A stretch of 42,649 nt of DNA from Rhodobiaceae bacterium (GTDB lineage Bacteria; Pseudomonadota; Alphaproteobacteria; Parvibaculales; Parvibaculaceae), in assembly GCA_002715765.1 (NCBI GenBank), contig PAZY01000046.1:18534-61182 (forward strand), in the 5' to 3' direction. The notes beneath the pieces were generated by a model that ran no database searches, was not told the DNA's origin, and was given only the letters and a program-made list of their open reading frames with translations. Position numbers and translations under genes: made by a program. Positions 17,110 to 26,570 of this stretch are shown here, one piece after another. The first letter of the stretch is position 1, and each line of letters opens with the position of its first letter.

Positions 17110-18285
17110 TTGAGTATCGTGTCCCTTGCCATAAACAATTCACCTACCGCGTCTGATGCGAGCGGAAAAATCAAGATCATGGTTGTCGATGATTCCGTCG
17201 TCATTCGTGGCATGATTTCTCGTTGGCTGGATGCATTGCCGGACATGCAGGTGGTGGCGCGTTGTCGGGACGGCCAGGATGCCGTCAACACGATTTCGCG
17301 TGTTGCAGTAGATGTGGTCATTCTCGATATCGAGATGCCGGTTATGGATGGTTTGACGGCACTGCCGCAGCTTCTGGCTGCTGCGCCGAAAACAAAAATT
17401 CTGATGGCTTCGACGCTTACCAGGCGAAATGCATCTATATCCATCAAAGCGCTGACATTGGGCGCGACGGATTACGTTCCCAAGCCGGAAGCTACAAAGG
17501 ACGGGCACGCGTCAGCCGAGTTTCAGCAGGAGCTGGTTGACAAGATCCGCGCCGTGGCCAGCAAGAGAAAGCCGGCGAGTGCCGCCCCGAGACGCGTTTT
17601 TGCAGCGGAGCGTACAAGCATAGCTGAAGGGCGTCGTCCTCTCGCCTCGCTCACGTCGCCTGTTGCGCCCGCTCTCGTTTTTCAGAAAGCGTCAACGGTG
17701 GTGCCGCGCGTTCTTGCGGTTGGGAGTTCGACCGGCGGCCCTAAAGCGCTGTTTGACTTTTTTGGTAAGGTCTCTCCAGCGCTGGACAAGATTCCAACGG
17801 TTATCACGCAGCATATGCCGCCGACATTTACGGCCATTCTTGCTGAGCATATCAGCAGCTGTTCCAACAGGACCTGTGTGGAAGGTGCTGATGGCATGAA
17901 GCTCGAAGCAGGCAAGATTTATGTTTCGCCGGGTGGAAAGCACATGCTGTTCGACAAGAACGGGACCGAGATTGTGATCCGTCTGGATGATGGTGCGCCG
18001 GTTAATTTCTGTAAGCCAGCTGTAGATCCGATGCTCGACAGCTTGCTCGGGCATTATGGACCGGCGGTTCTGGTCTGCATTCTGACAGGCATGGGCCATG
18101 ATGGCCGGGACGGGTCAAAACGTGTTCAGCAGCAGGGTGGCACAATCCTGGCGCAGGACGAAGCTACAAGTGTGGTGTGGGGTATGCCGGGTGCGGTTGC
18201 ACAGGCTGGCATATGTCACAAAGTATTGCCGCTCGTCGAGCTGCCGGATACGGCATCTCGTCTGATCAAGGGAGGTCGCGCATGA
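17110..18285 (+). CDS. cheB: CheB protein-glutamate methylesterase
   Basis: About 391 residues from a TTG at 17110; a GTG at 17119 is an alternative, since neither has a strong ribosome site. The N-terminal receiver has IKIMVVDDS and VVILDIEMPVMDG. After a linker, the C-terminal methylesterase domain has the catalytic Ser in GSSTGGP, His in ITQHMPPTF and Asp in LTGMGHDGRDG. CheB removes methyl groups from chemoreceptors for adaptation and is activated by CheA. It overlaps cheR by four bases, so the two adaptation enzymes are coupled. Confidence 0.95.
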   Translation: MSIVSLAINNSPTASDASGKIKIMVVDDSVVIRGMISRWLDALPDMQVVARCRDGQDAVNTISRVAVDVVILDIEMPVMDGLTALPQLLAAAPKTKILMASTLTRRNASISIKALTLGATDYVPKPEATKDGHASAEFQQELVDKIRAVASKRKPASAAPRRVFAAERTSIAEGRRPLASLTSPVAPALVFQKASTVVPRVLAVGSSTGGPKALFDFFGKVSPALDKIPTVITQHMPPTFTAILAEHISSCSNRTCVEGADGMKLEAGKIYVSPGGKHMLFDKNGTEIVIRLDDGAPVNFCKPAVDPMLDSLLGHYGPAVLVCILTGMGHDGRDGSKRVQQQGGTILAQDEATSVVWGMPGAVAQAGICHKVLPLVELPDTASRLIKGGRA

Positions 18286-19121
18286 CCCCGGAAGAATTTG
18301 GCTACCTCGCATCCTTTTTGAAAAAAGAGTCAGGTCTCGTTCTGAGCGAGAACAAGGGGTACTTGATCGAGAGTAGATTGTTACCGTTGGCACGGGACAA
18401 TGGGCTGGACAGTATTTCCGCATTGGTTGCGAAGATGCGCGGCGGGGCGTCCAAAACGCTTCTGGATGACGTAACCGAGGCGATGACAACCAATGAGTCA
18501 TTCTTCTTCCGCGATAAAACACCGTTCAACATTCTGGAGGAAACAGTTCTCCCGACGTTGATGAAAAGCCGGAGCACGGCGAAGAAACTGCGTATCTGGT
18601 GTGCTGCGGCCTCAACCGGCCAGGAACCTTATTCCATCGCGATGATTTTGAAGGAATGGTCAGCGAAACTTCCTGGTTGGCGCTTTGAGATTATCGGTAC
18701 AGATTTGTCGGCTGACGTGCTGCGCCGGGCGAAGCTTGGGAAGTACACGCAGTTTGAAGTTCAACGCGGGCTTCCTATCCAGATGCTTGTGAAATATTTC
18801 AAGCAGGATGGCAGTGACTGGGAATTGTCTGCCGATATCCGGAATATGGTTCAGTATCGCAAATTGAACCTGCTGGAAGACTTTTCGGCCCTTGGCAAGT
18901 TTGACATCGTGTTTTGTCGCAATGTTCTGATCTATTTTGACCAGCAGACAAAGGGCGAAATTCTGGAGCGTACAGCGCGTCTTCTGACGGATGATGGCTA
19001 TCTATTCCTGGGAGCGGCTGAAACGGTAATCGGGATCACCGGCAGTTTCAAGCCGATGGCTGGTCAACGCGGGCTCTATGTGCCGGCGGGGCAGGCGGCG
19101 AAGGGTGCCGCCGTCGCCTGA
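18282..19121 (+). CDS. cheR: CheR chemoreceptor methyltransferase
   Basis: About 279 residues from the ATG at 18282, which has GGAGG six bases upstream and overlaps the cheB stop; the frame is open upstream but inside cheB. The N-terminal helical domain contains NESFFFRDKTPF. The SAM-binding domain has IWCAAASTGQEPYSIAM, an acidic GTDLS loop and FDIVFCRNVLIYFD. CheR adds methyl groups to chemoreceptor glutamates, opposing CheB. It is the last gene of the chemotaxis operon and is followed by a strong terminator. Confidence 0.95.
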   Translation: MTPEEFGYLASFLKKESGLVLSENKGYLIESRLLPLARDNGLDSISALVAKMRGGASKTLLDDVTEAMTTNESFFFRDKTPFNILEETVLPTLMKSRSTAKKLRIWCAAASTGQEPYSIAMILKEWSAKLPGWRFEIIGTDLSADVLRRAKLGKYTQFEVQRGLPIQMLVKYFKQDGSDWELSADIRNMVQYRKLNLLEDFSALGKFDIVFCRNVLIYFDQQTKGEILERTARLLTDDGYLFLGAAETVIGITGSFKPMAGQRGLYVPAGQAAKGAAVA

Positions 19122-19147
19122 ACCACAGGCAGTATGTCCACAAATGC

Positions 19148-19180
19148 AAAAAGCCGCCTTTTCTCAAAGGCGGCTTTTTT
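19148..19180 (+). terminator. Intrinsic terminator after cheR
   Basis: A perfect 11-bp stem (AAGCCGCCTTT, loop TCTC, and its complement) is followed by T6, with five A residues before it that extend the pairing. It ends the chpT/che transcript. The A-tract on the other side means it could also act for minus-strand transcription. Confidence 0.93.
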
Positions 19181-19249
19181 GTTTGAAAGCGGGGTTTGTC
19201 TGGCTTGGCTGAACGCTTTATCGACTGGTCGGCCTCAAGTCAGATGCCT

Positions 19250-19288
19250 AAAAAAGTGAAAGGACGCGCTCCCCCCGAAGCAGCGTCC
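19250..19288 (-). terminator. Intrinsic terminator after ctrA
   Basis: On the minus strand GGACGC-T-GCT pairs with AGCGCGTCC across a G-rich loop (stem with one bulged base), followed by a T-rich tail at 19256-19250. It lies about 40 bases after the ctrA stop and faces the cheR terminator. Confidence 0.75.
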
Positions 19289-19330
19289 CTTCGTCTCCCC
19301 CAGATAGCGCAGAGAGAGAAACTTTTTCGT

Positions 19331-20032
19331 TTAGGCCGAAGCTTTCTCTGCTTCGCTGTGCGGATCGCGTAGTACGTATCCGCGGCCCCAAACGGTTTCG
19401 ATATAATGTTCACCGTCGGTCGCCGCTGCAAGCTTTTTACGCAATTTGCAGATGAAAACGTCGATAATTTTCAGTTCAGGCTCGTCCATGCCGCCATAAA
19501 GGTGGTTCAGGAACATTTCCTTGGTGAGGGTTGTGCCCTTGCGGAGCGAAAGCAGCTCCAGCATCTGGTATTCCTTACCGGTCAGGTGAACGCGCTGGCT
19601 GTCCACTTCTACCGTTTTGGTATCCAGATTGACAGTCAGCTTGCCGGTGGTAATGACCGACTGAGAGTGACCTTTGGAACGGCGTACCACAGCGTGAATA
19701 CGGGCGACCAGTTCGTCCTTGTGGAATGGCTTGGTCATGTAGTCGTCTGCCCCGAAGCCAAGACCCCGAACCTTGTTTTCAATGCCGGCCAGGCCTGACA
19801 AGATCAGGATGGGGGTGCCGACTTTACCGGTCCGCAAGGTCTTCAGGACTTCATACCCGCTCATATCCGGCAGGTTAAGGTCGAGAAGGATGATGTCGTA
19901 ATCGTAGAGTTTGCCGAGATCGACACCCTCTTCGCCCAAATCGGTTGTATATACGTTGAAACCTTCGGACTTGAGCATCAAATCGATGCTCTGCGCTGTC
20001 GCGCTATCGTCTTCTATCAGCAAAACTCGCAT
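19331..20032 (-). CDS. ctrA: CtrA cell-cycle master response regulator
   Basis: A 233-residue OmpR-type regulator starting at MRVLLIEDD; the frame is open upstream, but CtrA proteins begin at this methionine. The receiver has acidic residues EDD and the phosphorylated Asp in [17 protein letters not shown]. The winged-helix domain includes [18 protein letters not shown] and the recognition region ending [13 protein letters not shown]. CtrA binds TTAA-N7-TTAA boxes and controls flagellar, chemotaxis and division genes. It is phosphorylated via ChpT and inhibited by SciP, both encoded in this window. It ends in a short Ala/Glu tail, as in Caulobacter. Confidence 0.97.
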   Translation of the reverse strand: MRVLLIEDDSATAQSIDLMLKSEGFNVYTTDLGEEGVDLGKLYDYDIILLDLNLPDMSGYEVLKTLRTGKVGTPILILSGLAGIENKVRGLGFGADDYMTKPFHKDELVARIHAVVRRSKGHSQSVITTGKLTVNLDTKTVEVDSQRVHLTGKEYQMLELLSLRKGTTLTKEMFLNHLYGGMDEPELKIIDVFICKLRKKLAAATDGEHYIETVWGRGYVLRDPHSEAEKASA

Positions 20033-20112
20033 TGCAAGCCTGACCGGTTTTACGTCGCCGCAAACCCGGCTCCCCTTGGTTAATCCATAGAAAGGAAGAT
20101 AAGCTGATTTGG

Positions 20113-20126
20113 TTAACAAAGGTTAA
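20113..20126. promoter_or_regulatory. TTAA-N6-TTAA pair between ctrA and fliI
   Basis: Two TTAA half-sites separated by six bases lie about 80-95 bp upstream of the ctrA start, in the divergent ctrA/fliI region; a third TTAA lies at 20080-20083. The known CtrA box has seven bases between halves, so this is off by one. Autoregulation of ctrA is established in Caulobacter. Two other inverted repeats lie nearby: CAAGG-N4-CCTTG (20173-20186) and TCCGGG-N-CCCGGA (20201-20213). None is a confirmed operator. Confidence 0.35.
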
Positions 20127-20283
20127 TCAGATCGAAAAAAATAGACAAAATTTTCGACTATTTCGTTCATCTCAAGGTTATCCTTGTAAAAACTGCCCTA
20201 ATCCGGGTCCCGGAACGAGAAAATTCTATCCCCAGGCAATTTGAAGCCAAGGTTTACCAGCTCTTAAAGCCTTTAGGCACATT

Positions 20284-21684
20284 ATGCCTACCTGTCTGAG
20301 GCTCGGTCTGTTCGTGACCAAACGGGGATCTGTTGTCGTGCGCGCATTGCTCGCTGAAATCGAAGATATTCAAGGCGTTAGCTATTATGGCCGGGTCGTG
20401 AGTGTTCAGGGACTGATGGTCGAGATTGCGGGACCCTTGCATGCGATGAGCGTGGGAAGCCGTGTCGAAATTGCTGCGCGGTCGGGAACATCGATCCTTG
20501 CCGAGGTTGTTGGCTTTCGTGCCGATAGAGCTTTGTGTCTACCTTTTGGGCCGTTGGACGGTATCGGGGTCGGGGCTCATGCAATTGTCCGGGCTCAGGC
20601 GCCGATTGTTTACCCCTCCCATGCCTGGCTTGGCCGGGTTGTGAATGCGATGGGAGAGCCGATCGACGGCAAAGGCCCGATCGGTCAGGGGGCCGTACCT
20701 TACAATTTACGCAGCTCCCCGCCTGCCGCTCACCTGCGTAACCGTGTTGGGGGGCCGATTGACCTCGGGGTGCGGGCACTCAACACATTTGCGACTTGTT
20801 GCAAGGGGCAGCGCATGGGGATCTTCGCGGGTTCCGGCGTGGGTAAGTCTGTGCTCCTTTCGATGATGGCGCGTAACACAGCGTGTGATGTGGCTGTGGT
20901 CGGGCTGATTGGTGAGCGTGGTCGCGAGGTTCAGGAATTTATCGAGGATGATCTGGGCCCCGAAGGGTTGGCCCGGTCTGTCGTCGTCGTTGCCACGTCG
21001 GATGAAACAGCGCTCATGCGCCGACAGGCTGCTCTCCTGACACTCACGCTTTCTGAATATTTCCGTGATCGTGATCAGGATGTGCTTTGTCTGATGGATA
21101 GTGTGACGCGGTTTGCCATGGCGCAGCGCGAGATCGGTCTGTCGAGTGGTGAGCCGCCGGCAAGTAAAGGATACACGCCTACGGTTTTTGCCGAGCTTCC
21201 CAAGCTCCTGGAACGTGCGGGGCCGGGCACCGGCCATGGTTCGATTACCGGGCTCTTTACGGTGCTGGTTGATGGGGACGATCATGACGAACCGATTGCT
21301 GACAGTGTTCGCGGCATTCTGGATGGTCACATTGTGATGGAAAGAGCGATTGCCGAACGCGGTCGCTATCCGGCGATAAACATTTTGAAATCAGTCTCGC
21401 GTACAATGCCAGGCTGTAACGAACCGGAGCAGCAGGTGTTGATCCGGGAGGCTCGACAATACATGTCCGCCTATAACGACATGGAAGAGCTAATTCGTCT
21501 GGGCGCATATCGGCCGGGTTCAGACAAGCAAGTAGATGAGGCCATAGAACTACAGCCTGCCCTGGAAGGATTCCTGACGCAGGCCAAGTCCGAACAGACC
21601 GACAGGTCTGCCGGATTTGCTTTGCTGGAAGAGATTTTGCGTGCTCGTCCGGCAGAGGAGGGTGTTGCCCAGGAGGGTGAGTGA
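20284..21684 (+). CDS. fliI: FliI flagellar export ATPase
   Basis: A 466-residue F1-beta-like ATPase that powers type III export of flagellar subunits at the inner membrane base. Motifs: Walker A in [11 protein letters not shown] (about 179-189), the [15 protein letters not shown] segment, and Walker B in [21 protein letters not shown] followed by [11 protein letters not shown]. The ATG at 20284 gives an N-terminus about 17 residues longer than the conserved start; a GTG at 20338 is an alternative. It is divergent from ctrA and overlaps fliJ. CtrA control is possible but not proven by a good box. Confidence 0.96.
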   Translation: MPTCLRLGLFVTKRGSVVVRALLAEIEDIQGVSYYGRVVSVQGLMVEIAGPLHAMSVGSRVEIAARSGTSILAEVVGFRADRALCLPFGPLDGIGVGAHAIVRAQAPIVYPSHAWLGRVVNAMGEPIDGKGPIGQGAVPYNLRSSPPAAHLRNRVGGPIDLGVRALNTFATCCKGQRMGIFAGSGVGKSVLLSMMARNTACDVAVVGLIGERGREVQEFIEDDLGPEGLARSVVVVATSDETALMRRQAALLTLTLSEYFRDRDQDVLCLMDSVTRFAMAQREIGLSSGEPPASKGYTPTVFAELPKLLERAGPGTGHGSITGLFTVLVDGDDHDEPIADSVRGILDGHIVMERAIAERGRYPAINILKSVSRTMPGCNEPEQQVLIREARQYMSAYNDMEELIRLGAYRPGSDKQVDEAIELQPALEGFLTQAKSEQTDRSAGFALLEEILRARPAEEGVAQEGE

Positions 21685-22115
21685 TGAAGAATAAAGAGAC
21701 GCTTATTCGCCTTCATCGATTTCAGGTCGATGAACGCCGCCGCCAGGTTGCTGATCTGGAGGCTATGTTGGAAGAGTTTCGTCGCAAAGAAACAGATCTG
21801 AACCGGCAGGTGCAGATTGAGCAGGACAAAGCGGGTATTTCGGATATCGGGCACTATGCCTACCCGATGTTTGCGAAGTCCATGCTGGCGCGGCGTGAAA
21901 ATCTTCTCCATTCAATCGACAATATTTCCCGGCAGTTGGCTGAAGCGAAGGAATATCTCGCTGATAGCTATCGGGATCTGAAGAAATATGAGCTGATTGA
22001 GGAAAACCGGAAGCGTCGGGCGAAAAAGGAAGCTGTTCGTCTGGAGCAGAAGGAATTGGACGAGGTTTCGCTCAATATTCATCGCAAGACCGATATCGCG
22101 GTCGAAAAGCGCTGA
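21684..22115 (+). CDS. fliJ: FliJ flagellar export chaperone
   Basis: About 143 residues, almost entirely charged coiled coil (Arg, Glu, Lys rich; VDERRRQVADLEAMLEEF near the N-terminus), as in FliJ, which associates with FliI and the export gate. The ATG at 21684 overlaps the fliI stop (TGATG) and follows AGGAGG by seven bases; a GTG three bases earlier is less likely. Sequence conservation in this family is low, so the call depends partly on the position after fliI. Confidence 0.85.
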   Translation: MKNKETLIRLHRFQVDERRRQVADLEAMLEEFRRKETDLNRQVQIEQDKAGISDIGHYAYPMFAKSMLARRENLLHSIDNISRQLAEAKEYLADSYRDLKKYELIEENRKRRAKKEAVRLEQKELDEVSLNIHRKTDIAVEKR

Positions 22116-22209
22116 CTTCCCGTATTTCTGACGCGTGACCGGCTTTTCACCGGCGTGTGGATGAGTAGAATGCCCTCTCGTTGTAATATGTTCGAGGGGA
22201 CGATTTGTC

Positions 22210-22695
22210 ATGCCATCATTTGATGTGGTTTCTAAAACCGATCTCGCCGAAGTGGAAAACGCGGTTCAGAACGTAATGCGTGAAATTTCTCAGCGTTATG
22301 ACTTCAAAGGCTCGAAGAGTTCAGTCGAACGCAATGAAGCGGAACTGACGATTGAGGCAGACGACGATCTGAAGTTGAAGCAGGTTCATGAGCTGCTTCA
22401 GGGCCATTTGTCCCGTCGGGGTATTGAGCCCGGTGTTCTTGACTATAAAACAGTTGAGCAAGCTGCCGGGCAGGCGGTCAGGCAGAAGGTCCTGGTCAAG
22501 GAAGGGATCGACAAGGAACTGGCAAAGAAGCTTGTGAAGTCCATCAAAGATACGAAAATGAAGGTTCAGGTCTCCATTCAGGGCGATGAGCTTCGTGTGA
22601 ACGGCAAAAAACGCGATGACTTGCAGGAAGTCATCGCGTTTCTGAAAGAGAAGGGCGGCGAACAGCCCTTGCAGTTTGTCAATTTCAGAGACTGA
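22210..22695 (+). CDS. yajQ: YajQ family (UPF0234) nucleotide-binding protein
   Basis: A 161-residue protein starting MPSFDVVSK, with the family signatures RYDFKGSKSSVE, ADDDLKLKQVHELL and VSIQGDELRVNGKKRDDLQ, ending LQFVNFRD. YajQ proteins bind nucleotides, and some bind cyclic di-GMP and act as effectors; the role here is unknown. Length is standard. It follows fliJ by 94 bases and converges with the small membrane protein gene. No clear terminator separates them. Confidence 0.95.
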   Translation: MPSFDVVSKTDLAEVENAVQNVMREISQRYDFKGSKSSVERNEAELTIEADDDLKLKQVHELLQGHLSRRGIEPGVLDYKTVEQAAGQAVRQKVLVKEGIDKELAKKLVKSIKDTKMKVQVSIQGDELRVNGKKRDDLQEVIAFLKEKGGEQPLQFVNFRD

Positions 22696-22729
22696 TCCGC
22701 TTTGATGCCCGGTCAGCTTCTGCGATCGG

Positions 22730-23053
22730 TCAACGGTTCATCAGCATGCGCCGCACGATGTAAAGTACGGTAATGGCGATGATGTAGCCCAGAAAACGGA
22801 TGCCGATCAGTTTCAGGTCGCCGTCAATGTCTGTCAGATTTGGAAGTGGCGATGCGTCGCCCGCCAGATGACGGCGAACACCACTGACCACTTCATGCAC
22901 GATTGTTGCGACGATGGACCAGACAAGTATCTGCTTGTACTGGCGCATCATGAATGCGGCAATCAGTGCGATGACGAGACCCTGGATAGAGTTGACTGTG
23001 TCGAAGCCTTGCTGAAACAGTGCAAGAGCCTGATTTAGAATATCGCTGGCCAT
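22730..23053 (-). CDS. Hypothetical small membrane protein downstream of flhF
   Basis: About 107 residues from the ATG at 23053, which has AGGGGG just upstream; a GTG at 23152 in frame would add 33 residues. Two or three hydrophobic segments are visible (about 20-35, 40-58 and 84-103) with a polar loop containing GVRRHLAGDASPLPNL. The C-terminus is basic (YIVRRMLMNR). I do not recognise the family. It follows flhF by 161 bases on the same strand, where flhG is common in other bacteria; it is not FlhG, as it has no P-loop. Confidence 0.7.
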   Translation of the reverse strand: MASDILNQALALFQQGFDTVNSIQGLVIALIAAFMMRQYKQILVWSIVATIVHEVVSGVRRHLAGDASPLPNLTDIDGDLKLIGIRFLGYIIAITVLYIVRRMLMNR

Positions 23054-23214
23054 AATTCCCCCTATGGACAATATCCTCAAATGTAGCGCCGCTCCAAATC
23101 CCCGAACGACACCTGATGGATAGAGACTAGCCCAGACTGGCTCATTGATCACGCCCCTAATTTCGTTTGGTTAACGAAGGTGGATGCATCGCTTGAAATG
23201 CGGGGTTTTCGGGG

Positions 23215-24345
23215 CTAATCGAGATCGAGGCGGGGTAGTTCTTGTTGATCGGTGAGGAGAAAACCGGCAAGCCGTCGTGGTGTTGCAGCAACAAGCCCCC
23301 GCGCCAGGTAAGGCGTGTGGCTGATCTGCGCGAAAGCAAGATTGGAGACTTCAGCCGCCGTCAGGACACCGCCCAGGCGACGCGCGACATCTACCTGTGT
23401 GACGATCATGCGACGGACACCCAGGGTGGCGAAAGCTTCCGCCGTCTCGGCCATGTTTCGTGCATCCCCACCGGCTGCCAGAACCAGCACGGGCTCGGCG
23501 GCGGCAAAATGCTGTGCCGCGTCAATCTGTTGTTTAAGTGTCTGAAAACTTTGCGGGTTGAACGGGTTGGTTGCGGGGGTGTCGATGAAGCAGGCTTCGC
23601 GACGGTCGGCCGCTTCGTCTGACAGGCGGTCTGTGCGCCGGTCCAGTATCAGCCCCATTGCATCCAGCGTTTCGACATGTTCGACATTCATCCGGAGGAG
23701 GGTGCCATAGGCGGCAGATTGTGCGGCGGCGCCGGTTCGCTCTGCATCGGTTGAAATCATTTCCGCCCGTACGCCTTCAACGACAGCTCGCGCGGCAAGT
23801 TTGGCAGCCGAGACAGTCTTTCCCGCTCCGGGAAGCCCTGCAAGAAGAATGGGGTGGCGCGGGGCGATCGGCAGGGCATCAAAGTTGAAGCGTTTTTCCA
23901 ATGCGTAAGAAAGGCAATCAACAAGCCGCTCCATGTCCACATCATTGGCGTCTGCGAGAATGGCGTCGATCAGCAGGGGAGGAAGGCTGTGTTTTTTTAA
24001 AGCTCCCATCAACAGGTCTTCGTCGAAAGCCATGGCCTCCACGGGATCGGGCGAGGCAGCCTGCATCCGGGGGTCCTGGTCATCCGTTCTTTCGGCGGGA
24101 TGCGCTGGCTTCTGCGGGGTGCGGCGCGATGTGTTTGTCAACCGATCACGCAGAATATCCTCCAGCGACAGGTTTGCCTCGTTACTCTCATCCGCGCTGC
24201 TGCGGCCATCCACCGTTGCGGTGACCTCAAATCCGCCATTCTCTCCTTCGACGCTTGAAACAATAATGGCGTCGTCGCCCAGTGCGGCGCGTACCTGTTC
24301 CATCGCGTCGAGCATCGAAGTGGCAATGAAGGTGCGAAGCCGCAT
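23215..24345 (-). CDS. flhF: FlhF flagellar SRP-type GTPase
   Basis: A 376-residue member of the SRP GTPase family that sets flagellar position and number. The N-terminus begins MRLRTFIATSMLDAMEQV, typical of FlhF. A variable, charged B region follows, then the NG domain with P-loop LAGLPGAGKT (about 168-177) and an ISTDAERTGAA segment (G2). The G3 element appears in CFIDTPATNPF, where TP replaces the common DTAG. A C-terminal VTQVDVARRLGG matches the specificity motif. It lies 28 bases after flhA in one operon. Confidence 0.9.
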   Translation of the reverse strand: MRLRTFIATSMLDAMEQVRAALGDDAIIVSSVEGENGGFEVTATVDGRSSADESNEANLSLEDILRDRLTNTSRRTPQKPAHPAERTDDQDPRMQAASPDPVEAMAFDEDLLMGALKKHSLPPLLIDAILADANDVDMERLVDCLSYALEKRFNFDALPIAPRHPILLAGLPGAGKTVSAAKLAARAVVEGVRAEMISTDAERTGAAAQSAAYGTLLRMNVEHVETLDAMGLILDRRTDRLSDEAADRREACFIDTPATNPFNPQSFQTLKQQIDAAQHFAAAEPVLVLAAGGDARNMAETAEAFATLGVRRMIVTQVDVARRLGGVLTAAEVSNLAFAQISHTPYLARGLVAATPRRLAGFLLTDQQELPRLDLD

Positions 24346-24373
24346 TGGGCATCTCTTTTCTTTTTATTTGACT

Positions 24374-26503
24374 TCAGACCGTCGAAACGGTGCGCAGGCG
24401 GGCTTTGGGGTGAACTTCGTTCTGTGACATGACAATGGTTTGCGGACGGAAACGCTCGATAATGGAACGCACGTAGGGGCGAACCGCAGGGCTTGTCAGC
24501 AGAACCGGAACCTCTCCATCTTCCGCCGCCCGCTCGAATTTCTCACGGACACCGGCAATGAATTTCTGCAATGTGCTTGGCGCCATGGCAAGTTGTTTTT
24601 CGTCCCCAGCACCAACCAGTGATTCTGCGAAAGCTTGCTCCCATTGTGGCGAGAGGGTGATGAGGGCAAGAGAGCCGTCTTCGCTGGCGTAAGAGGCGCA
24701 GAGCTGCCGGGACAGGCGCATGCGGACATGTTCGCCGATATAGGTGAGCTGCTTGGTATGGACGACAGCTTCGGCGATCCCTTCCATGATGGTTCCCAGA
24801 TCGCGAATGGAGATACGCTCGGCAAGTAGCGTCTGGAGTACACGTTGAATGCCCGAAACCGTGATTTGCGACGGCACGATATCGTCGAGGAGCTTCTTGT
24901 GTTCGTTACCCAATTCGTCGAGAAGTTTCTGTACTTCAGCATATGAGAGAAGTTCCTGCATATTGTCGCGGATCACTTCGGTCAGATGTGTCGTAATGAC
25001 GGTGGGCGGGTCAACAACGGTGTAGCCGCGGAACGAGGCTTCCTCGCGGATCCCGGCATCGATCCATGTTGCAGGCAGGCCGAATGTAGGCTCCTTGGTG
25101 TGGAGGCCTGGCAGGTCGATCTTGCCGCCATATGGATCCATTACCAGCAATTGTCCGACATAGGCTTCACCACGCCCGGCTTCGACTTCTTTCACACGCA
25201 TGACATAGCCATTTGCTTCCAGCTGCATGTTGTCGAGAATACGAACGGGCGGCATGACAAAGCCCATTTCAGATGCAAACTGCCGACGCAGTGCCTTGAT
25301 CTGATCGGTGAGCTTCTGACCGACTGTGTCGTTGATCAATGGCAGCAATCCATAGCCGATTTCAAGGCGTAGCTCGTCAATCTTGAGCGTCTGGGAGATA
25401 GGCTCGTCTTTTGGTGTCTGTTCTTCTTTTTGTTCGCTGGCGATAGAGGCAGCCACTTTTTCTGCGGCGGCTGTCTTGCGCTTTTTGGTGATGGAATAGG
25501 CGAGATAGCCGGTGCCCCCTGACAGGATCAGAAAAGGCAACATCGGGATGCCGGGGAGGAGGGCCATCACCGCCAGCACAAAGGATGACATGCCGAGTGC
25601 CTGAGGATAGCCGGAAAGTTCGTTGAAGAGGGCTTCGTCTGCCGCCCCTTCCACACCCGCTTTGGAGACGAGAAGGCCGGCGGCTGTCGAAACGATCAAT
25701 GCCGGGATCTGGCTGACTAGACCATCGCCGATGGTGAGAAGCGTGTAGTTTGAACTCGCGTCTGCAAAAGACATATCCATCTGGGCGACGCCCACGACGA
25801 TGCCACCGATAATATTGATAAATGTAATGAGCAGGCCCGCGATCGCGTCACCGCGCACAAATTTGGACGCACCGTCCATCGATCCGAAGAAGGCACTTTC
25901 GTTTTCCAGGTTTTTGCGCCGTGTACGGGCTTCGCCTTCGTCGATCAGGCCGGACGATAAATCTGCATCGATAGCCATTTGCTTGCCAGGCATGGCATCA
26001 AGGGTAAAGCGTGCTGCCACTTCGGCGATACGGCCCGAACCCTTGGTGATAACGACAAAGTTCACGATCACCAGGATTGCGAAAACGATAATCCCGATAA
26101 TGAAGTTGCCCTGCATCACGAAGTTGCCGAAAGCTTCAATCACTTTCCCTGCGGCAGCGGTGCCTTCATGCCCTTCGGACAGAATGAGTCGGGTGGAGGC
26201 AAGGTTAAGTGCCAGCCGGATCATCGTCGCGATGAGCAGAATGGTGGGGAAAGATGAAAATTCCAGCGGTCGCTGGATGAAGAGGGCGGTCATGAGCACG
26301 AGAACGGAAAAAGTGATCGAGATCGCAAGCGAGAAATCCAGCATGAAGGCCGGCATTGGCAGAATAAGAACGACAATGATTGTGAGAACGCCAAAGGCGA
26401 GGGCGAGGTCGCCCCGCTTGCCGATTTCGGCAAATATGCCTTTAAGGGTCAGCCCGCCTGGCGAACCGAACGTTCCTGTCTTGCTTGTCCCCACGTCACT
26501 CAT
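24374..26503 (-). CDS. flhA: FlhA flagellar export gate protein
   Basis: A 709-residue protein of the FHIPEP family. The N-terminal half has about eight membrane segments; between them is the conserved cytoplasmic loop with KGSGRIAEVAARFTLDAMPG, KQMAIDADL and GLIDEGEARTRR. The C-terminal half is the cytoplasmic docking domain with PPVRILDNMQL and ITVSGIQRVLQTLLAE. FlhA forms the ring at the export gate and receives chaperone-substrate complexes. It lies 67 bases after flbD. Length is normal. Confidence 0.97.
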   Translation of the reverse strand: MSDVGTSKTGTFGSPGGLTLKGIFAEIGKRGDLALAFGVLTIIVVLILPMPAFMLDFSLAISITFSVLVLMTALFIQRPLEFSSFPTILLIATMIRLALNLASTRLILSEGHEGTAAAGKVIEAFGNFVMQGNFIIGIIVFAILVIVNFVVITKGSGRIAEVAARFTLDAMPGKQMAIDADLSSGLIDEGEARTRRKNLENESAFFGSMDGASKFVRGDAIAGLLITFINIIGGIVVGVAQMDMSFADASSNYTLLTIGDGLVSQIPALIVSTAAGLLVSKAGVEGAADEALFNELSGYPQALGMSSFVLAVMALLPGIPMLPFLILSGGTGYLAYSITKKRKTAAAEKVAASIASEQKEEQTPKDEPISQTLKIDELRLEIGYGLLPLINDTVGQKLTDQIKALRRQFASEMGFVMPPVRILDNMQLEANGYVMRVKEVEAGRGEAYVGQLLVMDPYGGKIDLPGLHTKEPTFGLPATWIDAGIREEASFRGYTVVDPPTVITTHLTEVIRDNMQELLSYAEVQKLLDELGNEHKKLLDDIVPSQITVSGIQRVLQTLLAERISIRDLGTIMEGIAEAVVHTKQLTYIGEHVRMRLSRQLCASYASEDGSLALITLSPQWEQAFAESLVGAGDEKQLAMAPSTLQKFIAGVREKFERAAEDGEVPVLLTSPAVRPYVRSIIERFRPQTIVMSQNEVHPKARLRTVSTV

Positions 26504-26570
26504 GACTTATCCCTTGTGTGGTTCTTTGAGCTGAACCAACTTTTTGCTCCGCCTGCCCGGCAAACCAGCC

